Part shown: positions 32,846 to 43,079 of the stretch, one piece after another
Position numbering within the stretch: position 1 is the first letter of the stretch
Layout of the letters: each line of letters opens with the position of its first letter
DNA from: Wurfbainia villosa
Taxonomy: Eukaryota > Streptophyta > Magnoliopsida > Zingiberales > Zingiberaceae
Direction: 5' to 3'
DNA length: 64,000 nt
Assembly: GCA_025175895.1 (NCBI GenBank)
Contig: CM045989.1
Location: 124,447,272-124,511,271 of the forward strand
Position numbers and translations under genes: made by a program
Notes under the pieces: generated by a model
Told to the model about the DNA's origin: nothing
What the model saw: only the letters and a program-made list of their open reading frames with translations
The model's database searches: none

Positions 32846-34201
32846 CTACATGGTTGGCGACGATGGACCCGACGAATCCGTCATCATGGCACGTAGGAGA
32901 GTAAGAATCTCCTCCTGCTGGGCAGAAACTTCTGAAAACCGAGTATCCATCCTGGTTTGAATCTCCTTGAATCGAGTATCAATCATCGTACTAAGGTCCT
33001 TGTGTTGTGTAACAATTGTTGTACTAAGGTCCTTGTATTTTGTATCAACTGAGTCCACAAACTCAGCATAATCTTTGCCCAGTTTCTCGAGCTGTTCAGA
33101 CACAGAGGAATGTGGTTCATCAGCTCGGGCTGGAGGTTCTTTGTCGCCTTCTTCAGCTCCCATGTCCCACCTTTCACCTGCCTGGTGTCCACCTACCCAC
33201 TCAATGTTCCCATTTACTCGAACCATTCCGGCCAATGAAAAGTTTCGCCACTTGATAAAATCAAAGTCCGTCATCTGTTTAACCTTGCCCCTGGCTGTAT
33301 TGATGCCTATGGATTCTAACCAGAAGATGATGATATGTCCAAAAGGCATGTAAAGTTTCTTTTGGACAGGGACGGTGAAGTGAACTATGCAGGGAAACAT
33401 GTTCAATGCAATGTTAAAGTCGAGATGATTTTTTAGGAGATGTAATGCGAGTAAATGATGTGGTCGTATTTTTGCTTTCCCCCTAGTGACAATGGGAAGT
33501 ATGCATCCTACGATGACCTTATATAAAACATTATCAGGAGCAGCTAATGCCATGGCTGGAAATAGATTAAGGCTAGGTTGTCTTGGTTTCCTAAAGAAGT
33601 ACTCATGTATGGCATTGATAGAGTATCCCTCAACTGGTTCTTGAATGCTTGGATAGCACTCAAGAGCTGAGTTCGACTCTCGGCACTCTAGAAATGCCCT
33701 AAGAATATCAGGAGTGAATGATATATCTTTCCTGGCTACCCTACTTTTATAAATGAGCCTATCGCCTGTAGCCTGTAGCCTGTAGGTTTGTATAGTATTC
33801 ACTAATTAAGTCTATATTGATGTCATGGTCACAGTAGACTAACTTACTGAGGCCATAATGATTAACTACATGCTCGACATTATTAGAAAATTTGTCAAAA
33901 AAACTTCTTATCCAAAGAACGAGTAGCCATCAGCTCAAACTTATGGGTCATGTAAGTGTGCTGATGATGTTCAGAAGAAAATCGTGGGTCTGAAGATGGA
34001 TTCTGCCTCGGTGTTTCCTTCCTACTAGTCTCGGCTATCTTCCATTTTTGCCTAAGGATGTCAAAATTATGTCCAAAATGCAAGATGAATGCCATATGAT
34101 GGTATGATGAATGACAAAGACCAACACCTGATTAGCTAACCCAGATAATATCTAAATCGTGAAACCAAAGAGAAGGGTTTAGAAATTTACTTTGGTGCCA
34201 T
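32846..34201 (-). pseudogene. Extra gene after pol in family D, two exons, frameshifted
   Basis: On the minus strand an ATG at 34201 begins an 11-base exon followed by GTAAAT (34190-34185). A 139-base intron ends in CCTTAG (34052), and exon 2 starts at 34051 in the right frame. Exon 2 reads open to about 33895, where an extra T in a 7-T run shifts the frame; a second shift lies in a triplicated 7-base word (33767-33787). From 33802 to 32846 the frame is open for 318 codons. The central part (LYKVIVGCILP, HHLLALHLLKNHLDFN, MPFGHIIIFWLESIGI) resembles the plant family often named putative plant transposon protein, by recollection and not by search. The last 80 residues are a predicted coiled coil (VDTKYKDLSTTIVTQHKDL). 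No signal peptide or membrane segment typical of an envelope is seen. Confidence 0.65.
34052..34190 (-). other. Predicted intron in the extra gene of family D
   Basis: GT at 34190-34189 and AG at 34053-34052. Removing it joins the short first exon to exon 2 without a frameshift. The 3' part is T-rich enough for a plant intron. Inferred from signals only. Confidence 0.55.
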
Positions 34202-34526
34202 TTTTGTTGATAAAAAAGGGTTAGATCTTGAGTGTTGTGGAAGACAATAGAACCCTCTGTGGAATGACCTTCTCTTGTGAGAGAAACACGGATGAACCTT
34301 AGGTTTGGAGAAACTTGCGATTAGGGTTAGGGTTTGACTGTGAAATGAAATGAGAGGCTAGAGGACTTACTCAAGGTCAGTTAGGGTTCAATGAAGGTCG
34401 TCTAAGCTTTGATTGTCGTCGATCTTGCCAGAAACGAGAGAGGCGACGAGATCGCAATCGCAGCGAGAACAGTCGAAGGGAAAATCGGGTCTGGGAGAGG
34501 CGGTAAGCGGGTTTTTCTTATATAGT
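34202..34526 (-). promoter_or_regulatory. Internal promoter and leader of the extra gene
   Basis: On the minus strand a TATA box CTATATAAG (34526-34518) stands about 320 bases before the ATG. It is followed by a C/T-rich leader with CCCTAACC words, a composition common for plant 5' untranslated regions. An AGTCGAGGC/GCCTCGACT cluster lies immediately upstream (34530-34650), as it does upstream of the LTR TATA box. Confidence 0.6.
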
Positions 34527-35345
34527 CTGAGTTGATCAGTCGAGGTAATAAGTTAAACGCCTCGACTATTAAATCAGTCGAGGCGCCAGTCGAGTGTGCC
34601 TCATTTCTGTGCTTTCATGCAGACGAATAGTCGAGGCGTGGGTCGAGTTTACCTCGATTCTGTGCTTAACTTCTTAAACCGGCCTAACTTCTTAAACCGT
34701 CCTGACTTCCGAACCACCCTGATTTTTAAACCATCCTGAAATCGAACCAGTCTGGACTTCAACCAGTCTGGGATTGAAAATGGCCTGGAATAAAACTGCC
34801 CTGACATTATACTAAACAAACCTAGAATCACGTCAAACTACCCTAAAATTTTTCAAAACCACCCTGGAATCATGTTAAACAACCCTGGAACCTTATTAAA
34901 CCACCCTGGGATTAAACCAGTCTGAGATTAACGTAGTCTGGAATTTCTTAAGTCCCCTGGAAACCAGTCTGACACTTCTTAACTACCCTAGAAACCAGTC
35001 TGAACCTTCTTAACTACCCTGGAAACCAGTCTAAAATTTCGAAAAGTGTTCTGACTTTCAAACAACTGGTCTGGATTTTTGAAAAACTAGTCTGGTATTG
35101 TGAAGACTTGTCTGGAAATTTCAAAAACTTGTTTGAAAACTCATTTGGACTTGCGAAAACTGGTATGAATTTCTTAAGTCCCCTTTTAAGATGTCCAGTC
35201 GAGGCACCGGTCGAGCGCGCCTCGATTCTGGTCGCTGGTGGCTGCAAACAAGAGTGCCAGTCGAGGCACCAATCGAGTGCGCCTCGCTTCTGTTTGCTCG
35301 CAGCAGCTAGCAGTCGAGGCCAATACTGAAATTCCTCGACTTTTT
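34527..35345 (-). repeat. Motif clusters and minisatellite upstream of the internal promoter
   Basis: AGTCGAGGC/GCCTCGACT-type words occur at 34537-34650 and again at 35195-35340. Between them, 34670-35175 is a degenerate tandem array of CCCTGGAAACCAGTCTG-like and CTTCTTAACTA-like units, best preserved at 34955-35035 with a period of about 35 bases. Confidence 0.7.
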
Positions 35346-35805
35346 TTCCTAAAATTTCATTTTGTTAGGTATTTTAAGTCCTCAATTCATTGTATTAAAG
35401 TCCCTAAACCATTTTACAAGTGACAGTACACTTAATAGACAATTTCTAACATATTTGGGATGTTTTTCTTGAGTTTTATCGTCATTTAAGGTGTCCAACC
35501 AATTTGACTTGGTTGGAATGTCCAATTATGATTTTAAAACCAAATACACATGAATTATGTAATGGTCTTCCCCATAATTGGTCAACTTAATGATTTATAT
35601 AATTTTCAACCTTATTACTCAAGTCATGCATCATAACAAACATTTTGAGTAACTTGGTTGTTCCTAACATCTCACCCCTATCTAGCAATACACAAGCATA
35701 GTTAATCCTATGGTTTGTGTGAGATGTTTCCCCAAGGATATCCCAAAAATAAATTTCCCATTTCTTTTGTACTTATGAATTAGGCCTTATGATCAAGGAG
35801 AATTT
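35346..35805 (-). other. Non-coding spacer after RNase H of family D
   Basis: AT-rich. Nothing recognisable was found between the repeat region and the end of pol. Confidence 0.6.
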
Positions 35806-36303
35806 TCACTCAGCAGCACACATTCCCAATTCTCTTCTTAAGTAACTAAATTCATTTTCTGGAAGAGGTTTTGTTAAAATATCAGCAAGATTAGCCTTAG
35901 ACTCAACATAATTGAGTATTATATCTCCTCTTGCTATATGATCCCGAATGAAGTGATGTCTCACTTCAATGTGTTTTGTTCTGGAATGATGGACTGGGTT
36001 TTTTGTTAAGTTTATCGTGCTAATATTATCACAAAGCACTTGCACATTTTTATATGAAAAACCATAATCCTCCAAGGTGTGAGTCATCCATAACAATTGT
36101 GACACACTCTCTCCCATGGCTATATACTCAGCCTCAGTGGTGGAGAGAGCAACACAATGTTGCTTTCGACTTGACCAACTCACTAATGCTGAACCTAAGA
36201 ATTGACAGCCCCCACTAGTACTTTTCCTATCTAGTTTGCATCCCGCATAATCTGAATCTGAATAGCCTACTAAATCAAAAGACTCCTGGGATACCTGATC
36301 CAA
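35806..36303 (-). CDS. RNase H of family D
   Basis: An open frame of 165 codons. It has the RNase H first-aspartate block VGYSDSDYAGCKLDRKSTSG, the catalytic Glu region LSTTEAEYIAMGESVSQLLWM, LCDNISTINLTKNPVHHSRTKHIEVRHHFIRDH and the usual copia end ADILTKPLPENEFSYLRRELGMC. It would remove RNA from RNA-DNA hybrids during replication. One stop codon separates it from the RT frame; otherwise it is intact. Confidence 0.92.
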   Translation of the reverse strand: MDQVSQESFDLVGYSDSDYAGCKLDRKSTSGGCQFLGSALVSWSSRKQHCVALSTTEAEYIAMGESVSQLLWMTHTLEDYGFSYKNVQVLCDNISTINLTKNPVHHSRTKHIEVRHHFIRDHIARGDIILNYVESKANLADILTKPLPENEFSYLRRELGMCAAE

Positions 36304-37788
36304 TCAAATGGTTGCTTTAAGATATCTCATAATTCTCTTAACAGCAACCCAATGAGACTCTTTCGCACACGATTGATATCGTGCACACATACCTACAACA
36401 AATACTATATCAGGTCTACTTGTTGTAAGGTATAAAAGACTACCTATGACACTCCTATAAAGCTTTAAATTAATAGGTTTTCCATCTATATCACTATCTA
36501 AGTGAGTGTTTTGTGCCATTGGAGTGAGAACCTCCTTAACATTCTCCATGTTGAATCTTTTTAGCAGCTCCATGGCATACTTTGATTGATAGACATGAAT
36601 TCCTTCTTTGGTTTGTTTGATTTGTAATCCAAGAAAAAATGTCAATTCTCCTACTAGACTCATCTCAAACTCACTCTCCATGTGTTCTATGAATTCATTG
36701 AGATAATCCCTATTGTTTGAACCATAAATTATATCATCGACATAAATCTGAGCTACAAATATATCTTCACCATTTCTTTTCAGAAATAGTGTGGGATCAA
36801 TTTGACCTCTTCTAAAGCCCCTTTCAACTAGAAAAGTTGACAACCTTTCATACCAAGCACGAGGTGCTTGTTTCATCCCATAAAGAGCCTTCTTAAGTTT
36901 ATACACGTGATTTGGAAATACAAAATTTTCAAATCCCGGTGGTTGTTCAACATATACTTCCTCCTTTATAAAATCGTTCAAAAATACTGACTTAACATCC
37001 ATTTGATATAATTTGAATCCTTTATATGCTTCAAATGCTAGCATTAGTCTTATGGATTCTAATCTAGCCACGGGTGCGTAAGTTTCATCATAATCAAGTC
37101 CCTCGACTTGATTGTACCCTTTGGCAACTAACCTAGCTTTATTTCTAACTATTTCTCCCTTATCATTCATTTTGTTTTTAAATACCCATTTTATCCCTAT
37201 TATGGTAGCTTGGTCAGGTCTTGGAACTAAATCCCAAACTTGACTTCTCTCAAATTGTCCTAATTCATCTTGCATTGCAATAATCCAGTCCGGATCAAGC
37301 AAAGCTTCATCGATTACTTTTGGTTCAATTTCAAAGATTAATGCTACTTGATTCAATTCACTCCTAAAGAATGATCTCGTCCCCACCCCATGATGGATGT
37401 CTCCAACAACTTGATTTAGGGGATGACTAGTGACCATTCTTGTGGATCTTGGTACTTGAGATGTCTCACAATTTGGCACAAGCTCAAGTGATGACCCTTC
37501 TGACTTAGATTTTTCATTATCGGAGTCAGATTTAACTCCCCCTACACTAGTGTTCTCATTCAACCTCAATCTCTTGAGTTCAAACTCGGCTTCATCGTTC
37601 TTATCCTTAGAGTCAACTTGCTCTTTACATTCTTCAAAAACTATATTTGACAATTCCTCAACCAGCTTCGTTCTCTTGTTATAAACTCGATATGCTTTAC
37701 TGGTGAGAGAATATCCTAACAGAACACCTTCATCTTCTTTTGCAATGAATTTTCCTAGATGATCCTTAGTGTTTAAAATGAATACCAA
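36304..37788 (-). CDS. Reverse transcriptase of family D with the integrase C-terminal tail
   Basis: An open frame of 494 codons. About residues 1-60 are the end of integrase (NTKDHLGKF, GVLLGYS, AYRVYNKRT). Residues 60-160 are an acidic linker. The RT then follows from DPDWIIAMQDELGQF, with WVFKNKMNDKGEIVRNKARLVAKGY, YAPVARLESIRLML and the catalytic QMDVKSVFLND. The frame continues with LKKALYGMKQAPRAWYERLS, the active site QIYVDDIIYGSNN, FFLGLQIKQTKEGI and YLTTSRPDIVF. Its key Asp residues are present. The frame ends with one stop just before RNase H. Confidence 0.93.
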   Translation of the reverse strand: MVFILNTKDHLGKFIAKEDEGVLLGYSLTSKAYRVYNKRTKLVEELSNIVFEECKEQVDSKDKNDEAEFELKRLRLNENTSVGGVKSDSDNEKSKSEGSSLELVPNCETSQVPRSTRMVTSHPLNQVVGDIHHGVGTRSFFRSELNQVALIFEIEPKVIDEALLDPDWIIAMQDELGQFERSQVWDLVPRPDQATIIGIKWVFKNKMNDKGEIVRNKARLVAKGYNQVEGLDYDETYAPVARLESIRLMLAFEAYKGFKLYQMDVKSVFLNDFIKEEVYVEQPPGFENFVFPNHVYKLKKALYGMKQAPRAWYERLSTFLVERGFRRGQIDPTLFLKRNGEDIFVAQIYVDDIIYGSNNRDYLNEFIEHMESEFEMSLVGELTFFLGLQIKQTKEGIHVYQSKYAMELLKRFNMENVKEVLTPMAQNTHLDSDIDGKPINLKLYRSVIGSLLYLTTSRPDIVFVVGMCARYQSCAKESHWVAVKRIMRYLKATI

Positions 37789-38047
37789 CCAAATACCCTA
37801 AGATGTTTGATTGTTGGTGGTTTTACAAACCATAGTTCATGAGGCATTTTTCTTAAAAACCTATGTATCAAAACTCTGTTTTGAACATAGCATGCAATAT
37901 TAATTGCCTCAGCCCACAAGTAACTAGGAAGAGCATATTCATTTAGTATACTCCTTGCAACTTCTTGTAAAACTCTATTTTTCCTCTCTACCACACCATT
38001 TTGTTATGGTGTCCTAGGAGTGGAAAATTCGTGTTTATACCCTTTTT
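37773..38047 (-). pseudogene. Integrase middle part of family D
   Basis: The frame encodes the catalytic glutamate block (VERKNRVLQEVARSILNEYALP) and AEAINIACYVQNRVLI. A TAA stop in the preceding P-QNG motif (about 38005) and a frameshift near 37790 break it from its neighbours. Confidence 0.88.
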
Positions 38048-38530
38048 CTAAACAAAAAAATCCTTAAACCTCATGTTTTCAAATTCTCCTCCATTATCAC
38101 TTCTAATTGTTTTAATTGTTGCATTTTTCTCATTCTCAATTCTTCTACAAAAGGAAATAAAAATTTCTAACGTTTGATACTTATGTTTGAGAAAGAAAGT
38201 CCATGTATATGTAGTATAGTCATCTACTACTACCAAGCAATATCTACTACCATTCAAAGATTTAGTTGAGCTACTATCAAACAAATCCAAATTCAATAAA
38301 TCTAAAGCATTTGACATACTTACAGCGTTTTTGCTTTTGTGTGATGCTCTTATTTGTTTACCTTTTTGACATGCATCACATAGCTTGTCCTTTTCGTACT
38401 TAAGCAATGGTAGACCTCGCACAAGCTCTTCCTTGGCCAACCTCTTAATATTCTTCATGTTGACGTGTGCGAGTCTGCGATGCCATAGCCATGAGTCATC
38501 TTCTTTGGATAAAAAACACTTCACACGCAT
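38048..38530 (-). CDS. GAG-pre-integrase and integrase core start of family D
   Basis: A 160-codon frame with the zinc-binding HHCC region (WLWHRRLAHVNMKNIKRLAKEE and LCDACQKGKQ). The integrase core follows with the first aspartates (LLNLDLFDSSSTKSLNGSRY, VVDDYTTYTW) and the SDNGGEFEN block near its end. A frameshift then follows. Confidence 0.9.
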   Translation of the reverse strand: MRVKCFLSKEDDSWLWHRRLAHVNMKNIKRLAKEELVRGLPLLKYEKDKLCDACQKGKQIRASHKSKNAVSMSNALDLLNLDLFDSSSTKSLNGSRYCLVVVDDYTTYTWTFFLKHKYQTLEIFISFCRRIENEKNATIKTIRSDNGGEFENMRFKDFFV

Positions 38531-38912
38531 GTTAGTAGCACTACTAAACTGAACTTAATAGATATTTTCCTTCATAATCCCTACTAGCATGATAGTATTT
38601 GATTCATTATGTTTAATTAAGCATTTAGTTGAATAAAATTCTACTCTATATCCTTCATCACATAATTAACTAACACTCAACAAATTAAAAACCATTCCTT
38701 TAACTAGCAGAACATTCTTAATCCTAAATTGTTCATAAATAACTATATCTCATACTCCTATGACTTTTAGTTTGTCACTATTACCAAAAGAAACAGTACC
38801 TTTACTCCTGTTTTTAAATGAAGCAAACTTTGAGGAATCCTCGGTCATGTGCTTGGAGCACCCGCTATCCACAACCCACATCATCGGACACTCCCCCTCG
38901 ACTAATACCTAA
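38531..38912 (-). pseudogene. Protease remnant of family D
   Basis: In scattered minus-strand frames the usual copia protease order can be followed. A CSKHMTED-like active-site remnant lies near 38850 and later segments resembling VSFGNSDKL follow. Multiple stops prevent any protein. Confidence 0.65.
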
Positions 38913-40520
38913 TCAAACACGAAATTCAAGATCTTTTGGAACCCAGATTTTGGGTCCATTAGCATTCACAACAAATTGTTTAAGAACCCAAGCTTTAGTT
39001 ACGTTTGCCTTAACAACATGAGTTCTACTAACTAATGACATGAAACTGAATACCCTTTGCTTCGGTTTATAGCCTATCCCGGCTTTGTTGTAGACTGCCC
39101 TTTGGGCATCTAAAATTGTGTTAAGGGTTTGAGAGCTTGTTGTGAATTTCTCAAGTGTGCACTTGAGATCATCAACTTGTGCTCTCATGGAATTGTTTTC
39201 CTCTCTAAGTTTTTCAATTTCAGAGGTATCAGTTCTATTTTCTGCAGAAATAGAATTCTGATTCCTAAGTTCCTCTACCTTCGATTTCAACATCTTAACT
39301 TTAATTTTTGATCTACTCAAAGCATTGGTCAAGCATGCTATTGTTTCATACAATTTATCTAACTCAGGAGATGTTACCTCATCATCATCAGATGATGACG
39401 TGTCCTCCGGTGAAGATACACTCTGACTTTCATTTTCCTCTGAATCTGAGTTATCAAACAGCATTAGCACAGTATGCTTGGTCCCTTTTGCCTTGTATTC
39501 ATCTTCTGAGGAACTGGAAGAAGACTCATCCCATGTTGCCCTCAATGCCTTCTTCTTCTTGGGCTTGTCCTCTTTCTTGTTGAGATCAGGACATTCACTT
39601 TTGATATGTCCTTTCCTGTTGCACTCAAAATAAACAACATTTGTTTTACCTCTAAATTTATGTGATGACTTACCCTTCCTCTTGTCCGCGAAGATTTTCT
39701 TCACATCCTTCTTATTGTACTTTCTACTTCTCCTCATCATCCTCCTTACAAAATTTGCTATCTCACTGGATGAGGACTCATCATCACTGTCACTGCTTGT
39801 CTCGGATGAGGATGAAGATGACTCCCTCTTCTTCTCCTTTTCCTTGTTCTCCTTGTATTGTTCACCTCCAACAAATGCTATACCTTTCTCTTTTGAACCC
39901 TTATTAGCTTGCTCATGTAGTTTCATTTCACAAAACAATTCATCCAATTTTATAGTAGATAAATCCCTTGATACTTTGTAGGCATCTACCATAGATGACC
40001 ACAAAGCATTTCGGGGAAAGGATTTTAGGACATACCTGATAGTGTCTCTATTTTCCAGACTTTCTCCAACTGAATGCAACCCATTCAACACCTCCTTGAA
40101 CCTTCCGTGCAATTCACCAATAGTCTTGCCATCTTTCATAGGGAAATTTTGTAGCTGGTTCATGTAGAGATCACGTTTTGCGATTCTTGAGTCTCTTGTG
40201 CCTTCGTTGATTTCTATCAGTTTATTCCAGAGATCTTACACACTACTGAATGGACCAATCTTATTGAGTTGGTCCTTCGCCAAACCACATTGCAAAGTTA
40301 CTGTGGCCTTAGCATTTTCTTGCGCCTTGCGTTTTTTCTCTGCAGTCCACTTTCCAAACTCAAGTGTTTTGCCTTCTGCGTCCATTGGTGTTGTGAAGCC
40401 TTCGGTCACCGAAAACCACATATCTATCTCAGTCATGAGGTAGTACTCCATTCGGTACTGGAAATTTGTTCCATCAAAGAAAGGAGGCCTGTTTGTGTTG
40501 TAGCCTTCTTTCATCGCCAT
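38913..40520 (-). pseudogene. Gag of family D, one stop from an open frame
   Basis: Frame 40520-40236 (94 codons) has the N-terminal domain (NRPPFFDGTNFQYRMEYYL, LQCGLAKDQLNKIGPFSS). A single TAA separates it from the downstream frame, whose first Met gives 40163-38913 (416 codons). That part has NALWSSMVDAYKVSRDLSTIKL, acidic Ser-rich linkers, RATWDESSSSSSEDE, a coiled-coil stretch (EIEKLREENNSMRAQVDDLK) and the end KIWVPKDLEFRV. The zinc knuckle reads YFECNRKGHIKSEC at about 39625: the first zinc-binding Cys is replaced by Tyr, so the knuckle would be defective. Confidence 0.9.
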
Positions 40521-40562
40521 TTGAACTTGCTCTTGCGGTTGTGAGTCCGGAGAAGAGCACCA

Positions 40563-40575
40563 GGCTCTGATACCA
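40563..40575 (-). other. Primer-binding site of family D
   Basis: The minus strand reads TGGTATCAGAGCC, two bases from the LTR. Confidence 0.95.
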
Positions 40576-40724
40576 CTTGTAGAACCGTTGGTGTCGCTAG
40601 AAGGGGGGGGATGAATAGCGATACTCGTCTCTTCGATTCGTTGTGCTTGTCTACAATGTTAGTATGCAGTGGAAAACTCGAATACAAGCACAACAACACA
40701 CAACAAACACAGAACACAATATTT

Positions 40725-40756
40725 ACGTGGTTCGGAACTCAGGTTCCTACTCCACG
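40725..40756 (-). other. Conserved LTR hairpin, family D 5' LTR
   Basis: Outer stem CGTGG/CCACG and inner stem GGAAC/GTTCC, both perfect. Confidence 0.75.
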
Positions 40757-41089
40757 ATTGAGCCCCTCCTCGGCTCTAGTGATGCACACCACCACTATAA
40801 TACTTCTCCTTCTCGGTGACACATCGGAGGTGGAGAAACCCCTTACACAATTTATCAGAAATTACACAAAACTTACAGTAGTAGGAGATGAAGAAGAAAC
40901 TGATTACAATGATTGCAGTGAAAACTAGATTGGTTCTTCTTTTCAGAACTTGTAACTACCTTGGAGATCAAAAACCTCGAGAATACCCAACCCTCGTTTG
41001 AGTAATAGCTTCTTATATTATTGATAGAAAAACCAGCCGTGTAAGCCTTTTAAATCGAGCTTAATTAGGGCTTTTCCAGCCCGTGCAGT

Positions 41090-41530
41090 CGAGTCACCTC
41101 GACTGGCGCCTCGACTGGCGCATTAACTCGCATTTAATGAGCTTCCAATGGTAAGTATTTCACCAAAATTAACATTATTTGTCTGTTGTAACTTAGGTCC
41201 AGTTGAGACGATGGTTCATCGCCTCGACTAGTAGGCTTTAGTCGAGCCTTCAGTCAAAACTCCCTTGCTTTTGTTTCAATCCAAACAGAGCAACAGTCGA
41301 GCTCACAGTCGACAGTCCCTTGCGTCTGTTTCGTTAAACCAAGCATCAATCGAGGCGTCGCCTCGACTGCTGAGGGGGTTTTCCTTTGAACACGGAGATC
41401 GCAATCGAGGCTTTAATCGACTACGACTTGCTTCTGTTCGTGAGAAACAACCCTAGTCGAGGCGTCTCCTCGACTGCTATGGTCTTCTTAGTGTTTTGCA
41501 AGCGAGTCGAGGTGCTGCCTTGACTCTTGA
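41090..41530 (-). promoter_or_regulatory. AGTCGAGGC/GCCTCGACT palindrome cluster of family D LTR
   Basis: Long palindromes such as GAGGCGTCGCCTC (41354-41366) and many half-sites (AGTCGAGG, CCTCGACT) lie upstream of the LTR TATA box in sense orientation. Confidence 0.6.
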
Positions 41531-41971
41531 CCGTTTCAACTCGTCTAGAGTCGAAACCACACCTAAGAGAGAGGTCTACTCTGTACCCTTTACCTAATGC
41601 CTGTGAACCACTGTTCATAGGTCTTCTGTACTAAGAATCACTTTCGGGACTTCGTGCCAAGACTCCTCATCTGAGTCTTCATGCCAAGACTCCTCGTCCG
41701 GGTCTTCACTTGCCAAGACTCCTCGTCCGGGTCTTCACTTGCCAGGACTCCTTGTCCGGGTCTCCATTTGTCAGGACTCCTCGTCCGGGTCTTCATTTGC
41801 TAGGACTCCTTGTCCAGGTCTTCACCACCTTGCATCCATCCTCGGTTTACAAGGAATTTCCTGAAAATACATCTCAACCAACCACATGAGATATCACATA
41901 ATTATCACCTAGACTTGAAACCTTTGTCAAACACCAAAACATCATCTGGGCCTGATTACACCAACAATTCT

Positions 41972-42993
41972 CAATATCGAAGCGAGCAACAAGCGTGCTC
42001 GAAAAGATAATCAATTAGCCTCCTACATATGACATTGTCGTCTTGGCCATGTAAGCAAGAAACGCATGTCCGAATTACATCGATGTGGAATTCTGGAATC
42101 GTTTGAATTGGATTCATATGATACATGCGAATCATGCTTAAAAGGAAAGATGACTAAGTTACCTTTTACAGGAAAAGGTGAAAGAGTGGGAGAGTTGCTA
42201 GGTGTAATACATACTGATGTATGTGGACCTATGTCAACTCAAGCTCTAGGAGGCTATAACTACTTCATTACCTTCACCGATGATCACTCACGGTTTGGGT
42301 ATGTGTTCTTGATGAAACACAAGTCTGAACCTTTTGAAAGGTTCAAAGAATTCATAAATGAAGTAGAGAAACAACATGAAAAGAGTATTAAAATACTTCG
42401 ATCGGATCGAGGTGGTGAATACTTAAGTCAAGAGTTTCTAGATTATCTAAGAGACAATGGTATATTGTCTTAATGGACTCCGCCATATACACCGCAGCAT
42501 AATGGTGTATCTGAGAGGCGTAACCGGACCTTGTTGGACATGGTCAGGTCAATGATGAATCATGTGATTCTTTCCAAGTCCTTTTTGGGCTATGCACTTC
42601 AGATAGCTGTTTACTTGCTAAACAGAATGCCAACCAAGGTAGTCTCTACTACTCCATATGAGATATGGAATAGTAAGAAATCTCATGTATCTTACTTGAA
42701 GATATGAGGTTGTCCTGCTTATGTGAAGCGGACTGTATTAGAAAAATTGGATGTTAAGTCTGATAAATGTCTATTTATTGGATACCCTAAGAAAACAAGG
42801 GGTTACCAATTCTATCATCCTGTGGAACAAAAGGTGTTTGTTTCAAAGCATGCTGTGTTTCTAGAGAAAGAGTTTCTCTTGCAATAAAATAGTGGGAGTG
42901 TCGTTGAGCTTGAGGAGGCTCGAGAGACTCAAATAGACATTGATGAGACACCTGGTGAAGCACCACAGCCAATAAATCATAGTGATGAGCCAT
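41972..42993 (+). pseudogene. Integrase of outer copia
   Basis: This continues from the cut at 29258 with the GAG-pre-integrase zinc region (HCRLGHVSKKRMSEL, CESCLKGKMTKLPF). The integrase core follows with its first Asp residues (VIHTDVCGPM, FTDDHSRFGYVFLMKH), SDRGGEYLS, the NGVSERRNRTLLDMVRSMM catalytic-Glu segment and the C-terminal domain. Stops lie at about 42472 (CAA to TAA type), 42704 (TGG to TGA type) and 42886. Confidence 0.9.
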
Positions 42994-43079
42994 GGACTGG
43001 ACCTATTGAGACACCACATCTTCGTAGATCTGGTAGAACACGCAATATTCCTGAGAGATATGGATTTCTCGTAAGTGAA

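Larger units (their letters stand above)
29259..41966 (-). mobile_element. Family D: SIRE-type Ty1/copia, minus strand, with an extra gene after pol
   Basis: It is flanked by ATTCT at 29254-29258 and 41967-41971. The LTRs are 29259-32212 (split by a solo LTR) and 40578-41966. On the minus strand the order is PBS (40575-40563), gag (40520-38913), protease remnant, integrase, RT (37788-36304), RNase H (to 35806), a non-coding region with an internal promoter, an extra gene (34201-32846), polypurine tract and LTR. Several single stops separate otherwise long open frames, so decay is moderate. An ORF in the env position is known for SIRE elements; this one does not look like an envelope protein. 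Confidence 0.92.
40578..41966 (-). repeat. 5' LTR of family D
   Basis: It is 1389 bases long and pairs with the split LTR 29259-32212. The terminal block is at 40596-40620, the hairpin at 40725-40756 and TATA-like TTTAAAAGG is the complement of 41046-41055. The AGTCGAGGC/GCCTCGACT cluster (41090-41530) has one more 12-base unit than the other LTR (near 41101-41112). The minisatellite is at 41656-41830. Confidence 0.92.

Noticed and set aside
34316..34334. Telomere-like GATTAGGGTTAGGGTTTG
   Set aside because: Only two to three units, and it lies in the leader of the extra gene, where CCCTAA words are common in plants.
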